This document shows positions 26,206-38,190 of a stretch of DNA of 64,000 nt, in pieces. The stretch lies in contig JAPNXP010000001.1 of NCBI GenBank assembly GCA_028753945.1, forward strand, positions 10,034,501 through 10,098,500. The letters run 5' to 3'. A program made the position numbers and the translations under genes. How positions within the stretch are numbered: the stretch's first letter is position 1; the number at the start of each line of letters is the position of its first letter. The notes under the pieces are model-generated. The model saw only the letters and a program-made list of their open reading frames with translations. It did no database searches and was not told the origin of the DNA. The DNA is from Hexactinellida sp. DTS-2022 (Eukaryota > Porifera > Hexactinellida).

Positions 26206-27483
26206 TTACTTCTTTGAAAAGAAAGATTTCAAGGGATTTCGGATGGAATATTTTGGAGAAAAAGGATCAATAACTGTTGGCACAGATTGTATGACCTTTT
26301 TATTCTCTATTGCGCGAAGAGGTGGTTGAGTATTGATATCAAAATAGAATCTAACTGATATACAGTTATTATCTATGTATCTTCCACAGGTGTCATTATC
26401 TATACTAAAGAATTCCTCGCTATTTCCACCGATCTTAAGCTGATAATTCATTGGTCCATCTGCATAATGAGACTTGCTATAGTTCTGTTTATCTACTATA
26501 ATAACTCTGTAATGAGTAATGGCAGCTATTCCCAATTGTGTGTCGAACTCTCCTTCTATCCTCTTGACAAAGAAACATAGTGGTTTATGAAAGAAATATT
26601 CGATATTGTAGATTCTCAGTTTATAGTTGTTAACATAAAAAGTAGGGCCTTCTATAGGATGTTTTTCAAGATTCTTTATTTCCCATTCAACTCCATCAAG
26701 TTGTTTCGTGGTCCTTAACTTCCATTCGTTCGCAACCTTTTCAGTTTCGAGTTTTCTAATCCTATTCTGGCTCATATCCAAATGCTCTATAAGGAATGCC
26801 TTCTTGTGTGCTAGGAGATCCTTCCTTAACATAGGATTAGCCTCACACCCATACTCACTGAAGGGACATATCACCTCTTCTAGCTCACACTCACTCCTGT
26901 GAGCAGCTAATGTATTCCTTTGTAGATGCATCCCACAACCATTCGGACAATCGATTGGGTAATTTATGCAAACCTCAAAATGTGTCTCTAGATCTTTCGA
27001 GGGACCGAATCGAAAATGACAATAGTCACAATCGACGATACGCATTGGACATAATTTAGATCTATGATTGTCTGTATCTCCTCTAGGAAATATCTGTTCA
27101 CAATTACTACATTCGACCAGGAAAGCAGCACACGTTTTCAAATGTTTCTCAGCTTCTGAAAGTTTTCCATTCCATTTACAATTTCGGAGGAGAGGGCACT
27201 TAATTTCAAGTGCCATGACAGAATCCTTTACCATATTAACTGCGTTTAACTCGTTTGGATTTTCACTGCACATCAAACAAGTTGTTACTCCTTTGTATAA
27301 AGTGGGTTGTCTCATTATGCCAGTGCAAACCTTACAAACAATGAACCCTTGTTCCATCATGGTTAAGTTTCTAGCTAGATACTCCCCCTTATACCCACAA
27401 CACTTTTCAGTACCTTTAACAACTCTCCTGATATACAACAGATCTTTGGAATTGTCTAGAAGATTTGATAATTTGGATGCCAT
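26206..27483 (-). CDS. TRAF-like protein: RING remnant, TRAF zinc fingers, MATH/TRAF-like C-terminus
   Basis: 425 codons, single exon, ATG at 27483. Residues ~48-75 keep a CxxC...CxxC pattern (VCKVC ... CLMC), a reduced RING. Residues ~95-235 hold several TRAF-type zinc fingers (CPLLRNCKW, CSNC, CPMRIVDCDYC, CPNGCGMHLQ, CPFSEYGCEANP). A short coiled coil follows at ~238-275 and a TRAF/MATH-like fold at ~280-390 (YKLRIYNIEYFF, DGPMNYQLKIGG). TRAF proteins couple receptors to NF-kB/MAPK signalling, usually as ubiquitin ligases; with a partial RING, ligase activity is uncertain. A decayed tandem copy lies upstream at 28638-29809. The protein is intact and probably expressed. A hAT element ends 94 bp past its stop. 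Confidence 0.85.
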   Translation of the reverse strand: MASKLSNLLDNSKDLLYIRRVVKGTEKCCGYKGEYLARNLTMMEQGFIVCKVCTGIMRQPTLYKGVTTCLMCSENPNELNAVNMVKDSVMALEIKCPLLRNCKWNGKLSEAEKHLKTCAAFLVECSNCEQIFPRGDTDNHRSKLCPMRIVDCDYCHFRFGPSKDLETHFEVCINYPIDCPNGCGMHLQRNTLAAHRSECELEEVICPFSEYGCEANPMLRKDLLAHKKAFLIEHLDMSQNRIRKLETEKVANEWKLRTTKQLDGVEWEIKNLEKHPIEGPTFYVNNYKLRIYNIEYFFHKPLCFFVKRIEGEFDTQLGIAAITHYRVIIVDKQNYSKSHYADGPMNYQLKIGGNSEEFFSIDNDTCGRYIDNNCISVRFYFDINTQPPLRAIENKKVIQSVPTVIDPFSPKYSIRNPLKSFFSKK

Positions 27484-27699
27484 TATTTATTAGAACTAAT
27501 CTTATCATAATATTTTAATTTACTTTCATAGAATAGTTTTTTATTATAGTTCATTTAAAATGGGATACCCTCAGTATGTTGTAATCTCTCATCTAAATTG
27601 TTACCTTGCTCTCTCATAATTAGACCAGTTATTGTGCAGAGAATATAACTTCATGGTGCTAGGAAATTGCTAACTCCATCAATAATCCAATTAATGACA

Positions 27700-28465
27700 C
27701 GTGTATTGTATATTAACTGTAATAGCATCGGTGCACATTTACATGTTGGGCAGCTCTGTTCTGATAGTTAACATTCTTGAGTGACGGATTGAACTATGGC
27801 TCTCAAATAGTAAGTTAGCACTGCGGTAGATTATATAGTCCGGATGGCTCGGAGAGAAGACCCGTAAATATACGATGTCTATGTTGCCCAGTATTTTTGT
27901 GGCTGATCCAATCATGCATTGTACTACGGGACAGCGCTACAAGTGAGAGGAAGGATACAAGAGGCATGCTAGTAACAGCTGGCATTAAGGAACCGCGAGC
28001 AACCTACGCCAGTAGTGCCAGTAGAGCCGCATGATGAATCTATATAATGAGATAAGTACAGTCAAAACCGGTGTTTTCTTACTATTCGGTATTTCTTTAT
28101 AACTAATTATTCTAAATGTGTAAGAAATTCCAATTTTTGTTTATTTTCAATCGGTTTATTATTTTCAATCGGTTTATTTCTTAGATATTATGAAATTCTA
28201 TTAAGTATTCAAATAGGCTAAATCATGATCAATAAATTATTAAGTAATTTAGTTCAATTACGTATTGCAAAAAATATCCACATTGTAGAATATATAATCT
28301 AGATAATTGTTTTTACTGTGCCGACGATACTATAGTATAGTGGCCCAGTTCTAATCTTACTGCCTTTTTTAGGTCGATATAATTAATAAATTAATTAACT
28401 TCAACGCAAATTTACAAACAAAATTCCATATACAGATTAGTCTGGAAAAAGATACTATGTTATGA
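27700..28465. repeat. Flank of the TRAF duplication, block A
   Basis: 27770-27850 (GGGCAGCTCTGTTCTGATAG) matches 30955-31050. 28170-28310 and 28378-28465 match 30585-30690 and 30708-30795. Block order differs between the two copies, so the duplication was rearranged. No gene seen from 27484 to 28637. Confidence 0.7.
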
Positions 28466-28637
28466 CCGAGAGCGTCGTTCCTGGTGGGGGCAAGGAGGGC
28501 ATTAAATTGTACGTTATTGATCATGGTTAATCGATATAAGGATTATAGGATTAACAAAAAAATGTAAACATTATATTTCAAAAAGGAATATAGTATTAAT
28601 TCAAGAAAATGGATTAGTATCGGATATTCTAGCTGTA

Positions 28638-29809
28638 TTAACTTAGCAGATTATCTTTAGGCACTGTTCTAAGAGGTGGTTGAGTATTGGTATCAAAATA
28701 GAATCTAACTGATATACAGTTATCATCTATGTATCTTCCACAGGTGTCATTATCTATACTAAAGAATTCCTCGCTATTTCCACCGATCTTAAGCTGATAA
28801 TTCATTGGTCCATCTGCATAATGCGACTTGCTATAGTTCTGTTTATCTACTATAATAACTCTGTAATGAGTAATGGCAGCTATTCCCAATTGTTTATCGA
28901 ACTCTCCTTCTATCCTCTTGATATAGACCAGCAAATGCCCGGAAAATACACGTGTAATATAGAGTCTCAGTTTGTAGTTGTTAACATAGAAAGCAGGACC
29001 CTCTACGTGTATGCCAATAATATGGAATATCTTTATATTGGAATTCCCATTCAACTCCGTCCAACTGTATCACTGTCCATTCAAATAAATTTTTTCTCGC
29101 TTTCAAGTTTTTCTAGTCTATTTAAGCTGAAGTCTGTGTGTTCCACTATGTTATCTTTCTTGTGAGCAAATAAGTCTTTCTTAGCATTGGACTAGCTTTA
29201 CAGCCATATTCAGCATAAGGACATGTGATCTCCTCTAATTCACAGACATTCCTGTGTGCAGAGGAGCCTTCTCGAGGAAATATCATTCCACAACCATTCG
29301 GACGGGTTTTTCTAAATCTTTGGCATAACCGGATTTCCCACACTCGTGTTTGTAAAAGATTTCACGCATTTGGCATATCTCACTATTATGTCTGTTTTCT
29401 TCTTTCCTAGCAAATGTCTGTTTACACTTAGCACATTTTATTACAAAGCTATCACAAACTTCCAAATTCTTTTCTGCTTCTGAAAGTTTCCCTTTCCATT
29501 TGCAAATTCTCAGAATTGGACAATTTATCTCAAGCTCTGCTACCGAATTCTGTACAATATTTACAGCATTCAACTTGTCTGGACTTTTGCTACAAAACAA
29601 GCAAGTTGTTTCTCCCTCGCTAAAAGAAGCTTTCCGCATTATTCCAGAACACATCCTACAAACCACGAAACTTTTCTCCATTTGTGTCAGATTCCTAACT
29701 AATACTCCCTCCTATACCCACAGTACCATTGCTTTCCTTTAACGGTTGTCTTTACATATAGTATTATATCATCTATGCTGTCTGGTAGGTTTGATAGTTT
29801 TGATGCCAT
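28638..29809 (-). pseudogene. TRAF-like tandem copy, frameshifted
   Basis: Paralog of 26206-27483 read from ATG at 29809 (MASKLSNL shared). The first frame fails near 29700 by an indel, the zinc-finger block 29283-29681 (FVVCRMCSGIMRKASF) is open, another shift falls near 29300 (29146-29343, NGCGMIFPREG), and the MATH-like end 28638-29054 is open and very close to the intact copy (SHYADGPMNYQLKIGGNSEE). It stops after the MATH part and lacks the last ~35 residues. At least three lesions make a full product unlikely. Confidence 0.85.
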
Positions 29810-30046
29810 TTCTCTCAAAATTATATTATTTATTCATCTCATAAGCTATTCCACTTGACTTCTATTTGTGTACAGTCAGGTTCTTTTATTATGAACATTC
29901 AAGGGACCAAAAATTGTGTTCAAAATAGAGAGACTTCATAATAAGCCAACTAAACTTAATACAAACCCTATGTAAGTTGTTAAATTGGGACCATAAGGCT
30001 TGTTCATAATAAAAAATCTTCACATTAAGCAGACGAAATCTTGTTC

Positions 30047-30182
30047 CAGGGCCGTAGCCACCAAAATCAAAGTGGTCAGGTTAATCTGACCAACCTGACC
30101 GAGTGGTGCCATATTGGGAAATTAATCAACCAAAAGTGGTCAGGTTGAAACCTGACCAACCTGACCAGTGGCTACGGCCCTG
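30047..30182. mobile_element. hAT5-type MITE (CAGGGCCGTAGCCAC), copy 2
   Basis: TIRs CAGGGCCGTAGCCAC and GTGGCTACGGCCCTG with 5-bp duplication TGTTC (30042-30046 and 30183-30187). Same subterminal AACCTGACC pairs as 21198-21344. Confidence 0.85.
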
Positions 30183-30294
30183 TGTTCATAATAAGCAGAC
30201 CTGACTGTATTTATAGTTCAGTAGAAGTGTGATATCTTCCTTGTTATTTGTGTAACTTACTGGCTATTAGATATTCTATTAGATCAGTGGTTTT

Positions 30295-30586
30295 CAACCT
30301 TTTTGGTAATAGGGAACCCATTAATTGTTTGTGGCAGCCCGCGGAATCCTACACTTCTAATTCCTCTACGAATATATTTCTAACAAATTTAAATACAATT
30401 ATTAATTAACTAGTATTGTCAGGTACACTTTCAATGTGAGATACTTTTGCATATTTCTTTTATTCGTGGTCTGATAGTCAATAAGCTGCTAAAGATTGAA
30501 TTTCCGATTGACTATTATGAGTCTGTCTCTGATGTATTTACATCGATTTGCCAATATTCCCACGGGACCCCGGTTGAAAACCATTG
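30295..30586. mobile_element. hAT MITE (CAGTGGTTTTCAACC)
   Basis: 292 bp, ends CAGTGGTTTTCAACC and GGTTGAAAACCATTG, perfect 8-bp duplication TATTAGAT (30287-30294 and 30587-30594). This terminus is widespread among animal hAT elements. Confidence 0.95.
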
Positions 30587-31059
30587 TATTAGATATTCAA
30601 ATAGGCTAAATAATCATAAAAAATTATCAAGTAATTTAGTTTCAATTATTACCAAAAATATCTACATTGTAGAATACAACTCTAGATAATTAGTTTTGTA
30701 TGTCGGTATAGTTAATAAATTAATTAACTTTAGCGCAAAATTTACAAACAAATGCCATATACAGGTTAGTCTGAAAATAGACACTATGTTATGACCCACA
30801 CCCACTAGAGAGTGCCTTGCCTAGGTCGGAAGCACGGGGTAGTAACATGTTAAGGCATTACTGCAACCGCTTAGCCAGGATTTTAGATTCAAGGCTCCTA
30901 AGTGTACGAAGCCAGGGGGTATGAGTGTAATAGCATCGATGTGCATTTGCATGTTGGGCAGCTCTGTTCTGATAGTTAACATTCTTGAGTGACGGGTTGA
31001 ACTTTAGCTCTCAAATAGTCACTTAGAACTGGTCTAGTTATATAGCCCGGATGGCTCGA

Positions 31060-31970
31060 AGGCAGGGCCGGAATACCGGACGGGCCTATGGGGCCTGTGC
31101 CCAGGGGCCTCTGACCACAGGAGCCTGACTTTGGTTCCCTTAGCAATCCTATTGTGCATACTTTATTACATCTCAAAAATGTGACTAGATATTGTCCCTC
31201 ATTGCGATTATGTATTTCAAAACTATCTAATTGTATCCTAATTATTACTATCTTTTTTTTCCTTTAGTAAATGCGTACATGCTAGGCTTAAGTTAATAGT
31301 AATAGAAAATTACTTATATAGAGCTCAGCTTCAGTTTTTCACTATGTGTATTCAGGCACTGAGAAAGGTCAGTTTTTTTCCAGAATTGAAATTGAGCTTT
31401 AGAAAGTAAGCCTGGGCTTTTAGTATGGGGAAAAATCTGAACTCTACAAAGCTCAGCTCTATATAAGCATTCTCATAGTTTACTGTTATATCATGTTCTT
31501 ATGGTGAATAATTAGTGGTTGGAATTTGAATGATATTTGACCAACGAGCATTTTTGGCTTTCGTAGAAATATTCGCCTATGAAATCGAGGCGTTCTCGAA
31601 CATTAATCTCAGAGATTATAGAAGATAGAAACAAATTTCAAATTTATCAATTGATCCTTATGCCACGTAACACCTCTACAAATGGGTCTTGACACCTTGA
31701 GGTGATGATGATATCGTCAAAAAAATGTGTTTTTACAATTTTGTGAATTATATATTTCGAATGGGTTGGTTGGTGTTGGGTGATCACCCAGCACGCACAT
31801 AAAAAATGTTGACTTATCACTTATTATATTCTACTGAAACTTGAATATCTTTGAAATGAAGAGGTAAAACGAAACTTCCAACTCACTAAGGGTCGTTGCC
31901 TTTTGAAACACCTTACACTGAAATAATTTAACACCTTCATAGTGATGATGACATGGCGAAAGGAGACAAG
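31060..31970. repeat. Repeat-rich stretch; no gene
   Basis: A hAT-style end CAGGGCCGGAATACCGG lies at ~31065. 31600-31970 is a copy of the GACACCTTGAGGTGATG dispersed repeat. 31200-31600 is AT-rich with nothing recognised. Confidence 0.55.
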
Positions 31971-31974
31971 GAGT

Positions 31975-32570
31975 TTATCCAGGTGCCTGGCCGAAACTTT
32001 TAGGTGGCTGCCAGGCATCGGTCGAAGTTCAAAAGTGCTCTCAGTGTGATTCCATTTAGGTGCCAGGTTGGCACTTAATTTGGTACCAGCTCTCTGACAA
32101 GATTTTGATCATAGAAATTCCTGGATAAATCCCTATTTATCGGGTACCATACGTATTACCACCTTCAAATAATGCCTCATCATTGAATTATACCGATTAT
32201 TTCAGGATTCCGAAAACCACATATTCTTAACAAAATTTTCCTCAGGCCGCAAACAATATCGAAATTTATAACAATACTATTATGTTGTTGCAATACTAGA
32301 AATATACTAATTTCTAAGCAAAAGTCAGCAATTTACTGTTTAATAGTACATTAATCAGTGTGTATATGTGACAGGCAAGATGAAAATTAGAAATGTCTCT
32401 CAGGCCACACATGATACAAATTTCCATTGGGCTATCAGGTCACACATAAGGTTGTTTCAGGCCGCATGTGGCCTGAAAAACCTAGTTTGCTGAACCCTTA
32501 ATTATTTATTATGGCTAACACCTTTAGGGTGGCATAAAATTTAACTTCTCTTAAAAAAGTGCCGGCCAAG
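31975..32570. repeat. Dispersed repeat (CACCTTTAGGGTG), copy 1
   Basis: Shares GCCAGGTTGGCACTTAATTT, CTTCAAATAATGCC and AACACCTTTAGGGTG words with 37900-38190. No coding potential. The middle part 32200-32480 is not in the second copy. Confidence 0.5.
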
Positions 32571-32651
32571 AAAATCCCGGATATATTCGGTCCCTGGAGG
32601 AGACCGAAGAAATATGTGTTGTATTTTCCGGAAATTCCTATTATCCATAAT

Positions 32652-32756
32652 CAGGGACGTCGCCAGGATTTTCATCTAGGGGAGGGGCATAGAAATTGCC
32701 ATTTGGGAGGGATTCTATTGGTGTTAGATCTAACAGTTTACGCGAACCTTTCTTGT

Positions 32757-32758
<2 letters not shown>
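32652..32758. mobile_element. hAT-like repeat, copy B, left end, split by retrotransposon
   Basis: CAGGGACGTCGCCAGGATTTT, then a block matching 11320-11355 (CTATTGGTGTTAGATCTAAC). The sequence resumes at ~35610 with CTATCTATAATAACAGG, matching 11480-11500. Confidence 0.65.
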
Positions 32759-32800
<42 letters not shown>

Positions 32801-35609
32801 TAGTGCAGGTTGACAAGAATGAAGTTCAGGAAATAAAAGTACTGCCCAGTAAGTGGGCTTATGCACATCTAATCTAATCTTAATCTAATTTTAAGGTTTG
32901 TAACAGGAGCACGGGGGAAGTTTTTTGTGGTCTTCCCAATGACTGTCCAGTCTACCCTTGAATGTGGATATAGACGGAGCTGTAACAATTTCATTTGGTA
33001 GTTTGTTCCAAATACTCACAATTCTTTCAGTGAAAAAGTTACTCCTTATTCTTGTGTTAGGCGGCCGGTTTGAAGGTGTTAATAAAGTTAGAGAATTACC
33101 ACGGAGATAACCGCTTAAAGGATTGAATTGATTCGGTTGACTAAACTTAATGCCGGATGTGCCATTTATGTATTTCCACATAAGAATTAAGTCACCACGT
33201 TTCCTTCTTATTTCTAGACAAGTTAACCCTAATAATTCCAGTCTAACACGGTAGGGAAGATGTTTCATGCCCTGGACACATTTAGTGGCTCTCCGTTGGA
33301 TTTTTTCTAGTTTCTGTATATCTTTAATGAGGAAGGGTGACCAGATCTGACTAGCGTATTCGAGTTTTGGACGAATCAGAGATCTATAGACTATTTTAAA
33401 TATATTTGGCGTTATGCAGGCAAAAGTCTGCTTAACTAAACCCAATGCTCTATTTCCTTCAAGTGATATTTTAGCAATATGCGCTGTGAAGGTGAGCTGG
33501 TCATCCATCAATACACCCATATCTTTTATTAGTGAAGTCTGGTGAAGAGTAATTGTGTCGATAGAGTATGAGTAATTTTGGTGAAGTCTTTTACCAAGGT
33601 GAAGTAAGTTACATTTATCCATATTGATAGACATATAATTTCTTTGGGACCAATTCAGTAGTGAGGTTAATGTAGATTCGAGTTTAAGGCAGTTGTTATC
33701 CAAGTGCGCATCAGTATAATACTTGGTGTCATCAGCAAAGGAAGAAATAAATACACTGTTATCAAGCGGAGGTTTGCTATATAAGGATTTAGATGGGATG
33801 TCAAATGTGTATATTAAGAAAAGGATGGGGCCCTAGAACTGATCCTTGTGGAATTCCACTAGTTAAAGTAGACCATTTAGAAAGAGTTTCCTGTAATTTA
33901 ACTCTCTGTTTCCTGTTTATCAGAAAACATTCAAGCCAGTGAAAAAGTTTACCTCTTATGCCTACAGAATCTAGTTTATCCAAGAGAATACTATGCTGTA
34001 CCTTGTCAAAGGCCTTTTCGAAGTCAATATAGACAATATCTACATCTAACTTGTTATCCAGGGATAATGTCCAATTTTCCAGGGCTTCTAGTAGGTTAGA
34101 CACAGTTGATCTGCCGGGAACAAACCCATGTTGGTCAGGATGGATAATGTCATTCTTTATCAGATGGTCAACAATGTGTGGTTTAATGATAGATTCTAAT
34201 ATCTTTATTATTGCTGAAGTGATTGAAATGGGCCTGAAATTCTTTGCATGCTGCTTGGAAAGTTTTTTATGAATTGGAATTATGTAAGCATTCTTCCAGT
34301 CACTAGGTAGTACACCTGTTAGGATACTTTTTGAAAACAGGATCGTTAGTAGGATAGAAAAATGATGGGAGAACATTTTCAGTAATCTGGGATGTATATT
34401 ATCAGGACCTGGTGATTTAGAAGTATCTAAAAGTTCCAATTTCTGAAGTAGTATCTGTTCTGTGATTATTACATCGTCCAGTGATGTTAGAACTCGAGGA
34501 AGAGTGTTTAGGTAATTCCCACGAGCTACAGGTCTGTTATAGACTGTTTCAAAATGTTTAATAAAAGTATCTGCCGTTTCTGAGTCAGTAACAGTTAGGT
34601 TTCCAGAATCTTTAAGTAAAGATATAGCAGAAGTATTGGAATTTCTGTATTGTTTGGCATGTTTAAAGAACTTGCGGACCGAAGAGGGGGATTTAAAATC
34701 GTTTACAAGTTGATTCTCATAATCCAGTCTCAATTTTTTTGAAAGTTTAGATACTGTATCCCTTGTTTTCTTATATGCGGATAAACTGTGTAGATTTGGA
34801 CTATTTCTATACTTGGACCAACAAGAAAATTTCTCTGTCAGAGCAAGCTTGAAGGTTATTGATCTTAAATATGATGGTTTTACGTCTTTCCGATTAGTAG
34901 TAGGGACTAGGGAAAGCAGACGAGAGTATAGATCTAAAAATTTATTCCATAATGTATCTAAAGAATGAGCAAGTGTGAAGGCTGGTAGCGAGTCCTTGAA
35001 AAGTTGTTCAGCTAGGAACATGTCTATTTTGTGGTATAGGTACACTTTTCCTAGTCTTTTCGGAACTGCGGTGTTGTAGTTGAAGAAGATAACATCGTGG
35101 TCGCATCCACTGAGAGGAGGTCTATATACTAGTTTGCTGACCTGATACTGATTATTTGTAAATACTAAATCCAGTATGGCTTTATAGGAAGCAGTATTAA
35201 AAATAGGTTGAAACTTCTTACGTGTAGGTTCGGTAATATGTTGATAGAGGAATAGGTCATCAATAGCATTTAAGAATTCAGTTGCAACCGATTGATTTTG
35301 GCAACCAGAAGCTAGGTGAGAGGACCAATCAATCCCGGGTAGATTTAAGTCACCCAATAGAATAACATTTTTACCTTCAAAGGTTTTGATGTAATCGCAT
35401 AATAATTTTGTATCTTGGGTCGAAGAGTTTGGAGGTCGATACACTAAACAAATGTAGGTAGACTTGATGAATTCCACCTTGATGACTAATATGTTAATAC
35501 GGTTAAATGATTTAGATTCTATCGGATAGTGCTTTATTGTCATTTTGTCATCTATGTAAAGCGCTACACCTCCTCCTCTATAGTCTTCTCTTGAGCAGAA
35601 AAAGCCTAC
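32759..35609 (-). mobile_element. CR1/L2-like non-LTR retrotransposon, 5' truncated
   Basis: Minus-strand insertion within the hAT-like repeat. Its 3' end is an (ATT)n run (32759-32803 on the plus strand as AAT), as in CR1/L2-type tails. The 5' end stops abruptly inside the endonuclease at ~35609, next to a short poly-A run. This is typical target-primed insertion with 5' truncation. Confidence 0.85.
32891..35605 (-). pseudogene. Endonuclease-reverse transcriptase ORF2, one frameshift
   Basis: An APE-type endonuclease is partly present (YRGGGVALYIDD upstream of the first ATG at 35543; GDLNLPGIDW; DLVFTN; SGCDHDVIFF). The reverse transcriptase follows: SPGPDNIHPRLLK, FRPISIT, HGFVPGRST, VYIDFEKAFD, SGIPQGSVLGP, FADDTK. 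The frame changes near 33830 at a run of C after GSVLGP, consistent with a single added base; the rest (32891-33703) is the RT thumb and C-terminus (KLEKIQRRATK, RRKRGDLILMWK). No RNase H. It would copy element RNA at a nicked target; this copy is inactive because of the truncation and shift. Confidence 0.9.
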
Positions 35610-35703
35610 AAAAAAAACTACTATCTATAATAACAGGAAAAACTAAATTTTGACGTGTAAAGTTATCAAGTAAATTATAATATTATAAAGCCCACTGAAA
35701 TAT

Positions 35704-36326
35704 GTCATACCTGCCAACCAAGGAATTATCCAGGAGCTCGAGATGCTCCTTTTGGAGCATGATTTTTTGGAAATTTTTTATTAGGAGCGCGAAAATTCGG
35801 AATCCTCTCCTAGTATACTGTAACATTAATTTGTGATTTAGGCGTATGAAAATTGGATCAGATCAGGATTAGGAGCGTATTTACAAATGACTGTATAATA
35901 CACTGAGCTGCCAACCGTACAGGGATTCCCTGTTCAGTACAGGGATTTTAACCAATTTGGCTGTTCTGTACAGGCGTACAGGGATTTGTTCCATTTGTAC
36001 AGGGATTTTTTATTTACTAATTATTAGTCAAATAATGCCTAAAAATGTCTACAGTGTTGATATAATATTCTGCCATGCATTCTGCATTGTCCACATAAAG
36101 GCACAAGTGGTTTATATATTTATTCAAGCGTACAGAGATTCCCTATACTGTACAGTATATAATTCAATGCTTCCTTCCTTTTCAAAGTCTTATTTTTGAC
36201 ATCCTTAGGCGAGCAAGCGCAGCGAGCGAGAAAGATTTTTGGGAGGTGTACAGGGATTTTGGGCAATGTACAGGGGAAAATTGGAACACTGTACAGGGAT
36301 ATGACTCAAATAGGTTGGCAGGTATG
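35704..36326. mobile_element. CCTGCCAACC MITE cluster
   Basis: CATACCTGCCAACCAAGG at 35704, CTGCCAACCGTACAGGGATT at ~35910 and AGGTTGGCAGGTATG at ~36311. GTACAGGGA and TCCCTGT words are scattered between. A GCGAGCAAGCGCAGCGAGCG run is at 36209-36228. The plus-strand ORF at 35957 is not a gene. Confidence 0.6.
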
Positions 36327-37579
36327 TTAAAATGTTTGTACTATCCTGAAATTCCTATTGGCCGTAGTAAAATGCATTCATTTGCATAGTGTCTAAGACT
36401 CTAAGGGAATTAAACTGTGTACTACTTAATACCCAGTGGCTGACATCTGGTGAATATCAGGAGTCATATTAGCATTTATTAGTTTTGTTTAAGACAGTCT
36501 TTCATTTGTAAAGTATTAACACATTAACTCTCAGTATACAAAGTATAAGTAACAGACTTTATCGACCTTAAGAGAACATGTAGTTACAAGTAGTGACGCT
36601 AACCTTATAATTATGTTACTGACATAAACTAATGTTGAAAGTTAATAAGTCTACTTTAATATTTAAATTTGGTTAAGTATATGGTTACAATGGAATATGA
36701 ATAGAGACTTTCCTATAATTTGTCTCATATTGTATCTATCTATAAATAAGCTGATTTAGTGTCTCTATTCTATTCTACTCAAACTTATACCATTCCATAT
36801 TAACTGTATTATACTTGAATATATTTGTGCAAACTCAGAAATAAAACTACTCATCTACAATTCTTAATTTGTCCATTTATCAGGTTAGTATATTTTAGAA
36901 TTTAATAGAAAATATATTCCATCTTAGTTCAATAAATTTTTGTCTTAATATCTGTTCCTAGGAAACCTATCCGTAATTGAAGAATTCTATCACAAAAGAA
37001 ATTTGTTAGAATCACAAATACTCCAATTCTCATCTATTTACAGTGAGTTGTCTTTATGTTTATTATAATTTTGAACAAATATATTATTTTTCACTTAATC
37101 TGAATTAAAGTATCAAATTCTTATTCCCTTCTTTCTAATGCTCCTATTCATATAATGTAATTCATTTATTTGTGTTTACTTGTGTTTATAGATTCTATCA
37201 CAATTATTTACAAAACTAACATCCTAAACCAATTGAAACTCAGATACCAAGTAAGTTATTTTATATTTAATGTTAATAGCATTCAATAATTAAATTTTCT
37301 GCTTGATCGAGACACCAGTTTATAGCTTAGTTTAATCGGATAATAATGCCTTCAGGCCAAAGTGACCCAATAAATTAAGCGAAACTACTGTATGTACAAC
37401 ATAATACACATTGATAATATTAAGCAAAATACAACTGTGTTGTAGTAAAAATGTACCCTCTTAATTCTGTAAACATTCAATTATTATTTGTATAGACTCT
37501 ATGGGAGTAGAGTAGTATCCTACTGTGAGCTACCAAAGTAACTAATCTTTGCACTTCGAGCCTCGCTGTAGTTAGATTC
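36327..37579. other. AT-rich stretch, nothing recognised
   Basis: No ORF, repeat family or RNA signature that I can support. Confidence 0.5.
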
Positions 37580-37866
37580 CTGTTAGATTCCTGTGCTCGA
37601 CAAAATGAAATTTTTTGATGGTGGCTAATTTAGCCACCACCTCACTTTTTCTGTTGGATAAAGTAAACAACGGCCGGTTAAACAAATCAATGATGGGCTA
37701 TTAACAAACTTCTGATTCCGTAAATAATACTATAGAAAATGTATTTTCTATACAAATTCAAATAATCCACATATGGTGGATTAGTTAAGCCACCAAATGC
37801 AAGATTTGTTGGCCTAAGAAAGTTCTTTGATGGCTAGCAGCACCAAGCAACCTAATTTGTCAGCTC
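37580..37866. mobile_element. hAT MITE (CAGTGCTCGAC family), decayed copy 3
   Basis: GTGCTCGACAAAATGAAATT start and TAATTTGTCAGCTCAGC end, with the family's GGTGGCTAA/TTAGCCACC blocks. TIRs are mutated and no duplication is visible. Confidence 0.7.
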
Positions 37867-37899
37867 AGCTGGATTCCCCAGGATTAGGGTAGTAGTGAC

Positions 37900-38190
37900 A
37901 GCTGGGTTAATCTAGTGCCGGCAGGCATAGGTTGAGGTGCCAAGGTGCTTGAAGTGTCACTCGATTTAAATGCTGGATTGGTGCTTAATTTGGTGCCCAG
38001 TGTTGGCTAGATTTCTTACCACTAATTTTATGGATAAACCCCTGTTTGGGTTCCGGACAAATTTTACAATCTTCAAATAATGCCACATCATTGATTAGAC
38101 CGACCATGTATTATGACCAACACCTTTAGGGTGCCATAAAACCATACCTCCATGATGAAGTACAGGCCAATAAAATCCTAGATAAACTCC
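37900..38190. repeat. Dispersed repeat (CACCTTTAGGGTG), copy 2
   Basis: Matches parts of 31975-32560. 38191-38560 holds no gene. A pogo-like CCTCGATTATCCGAACTT end is at 38569. Confidence 0.5.

Noticed and set aside
26708-27493. Open frames opposite the TRAF-like gene
   Set aside because: Antisense shadows of a strong coding sequence.
34051-34272. Plus-strand ORF opposite the reverse transcriptase
   Set aside because: Antisense shadow of the RT domain.
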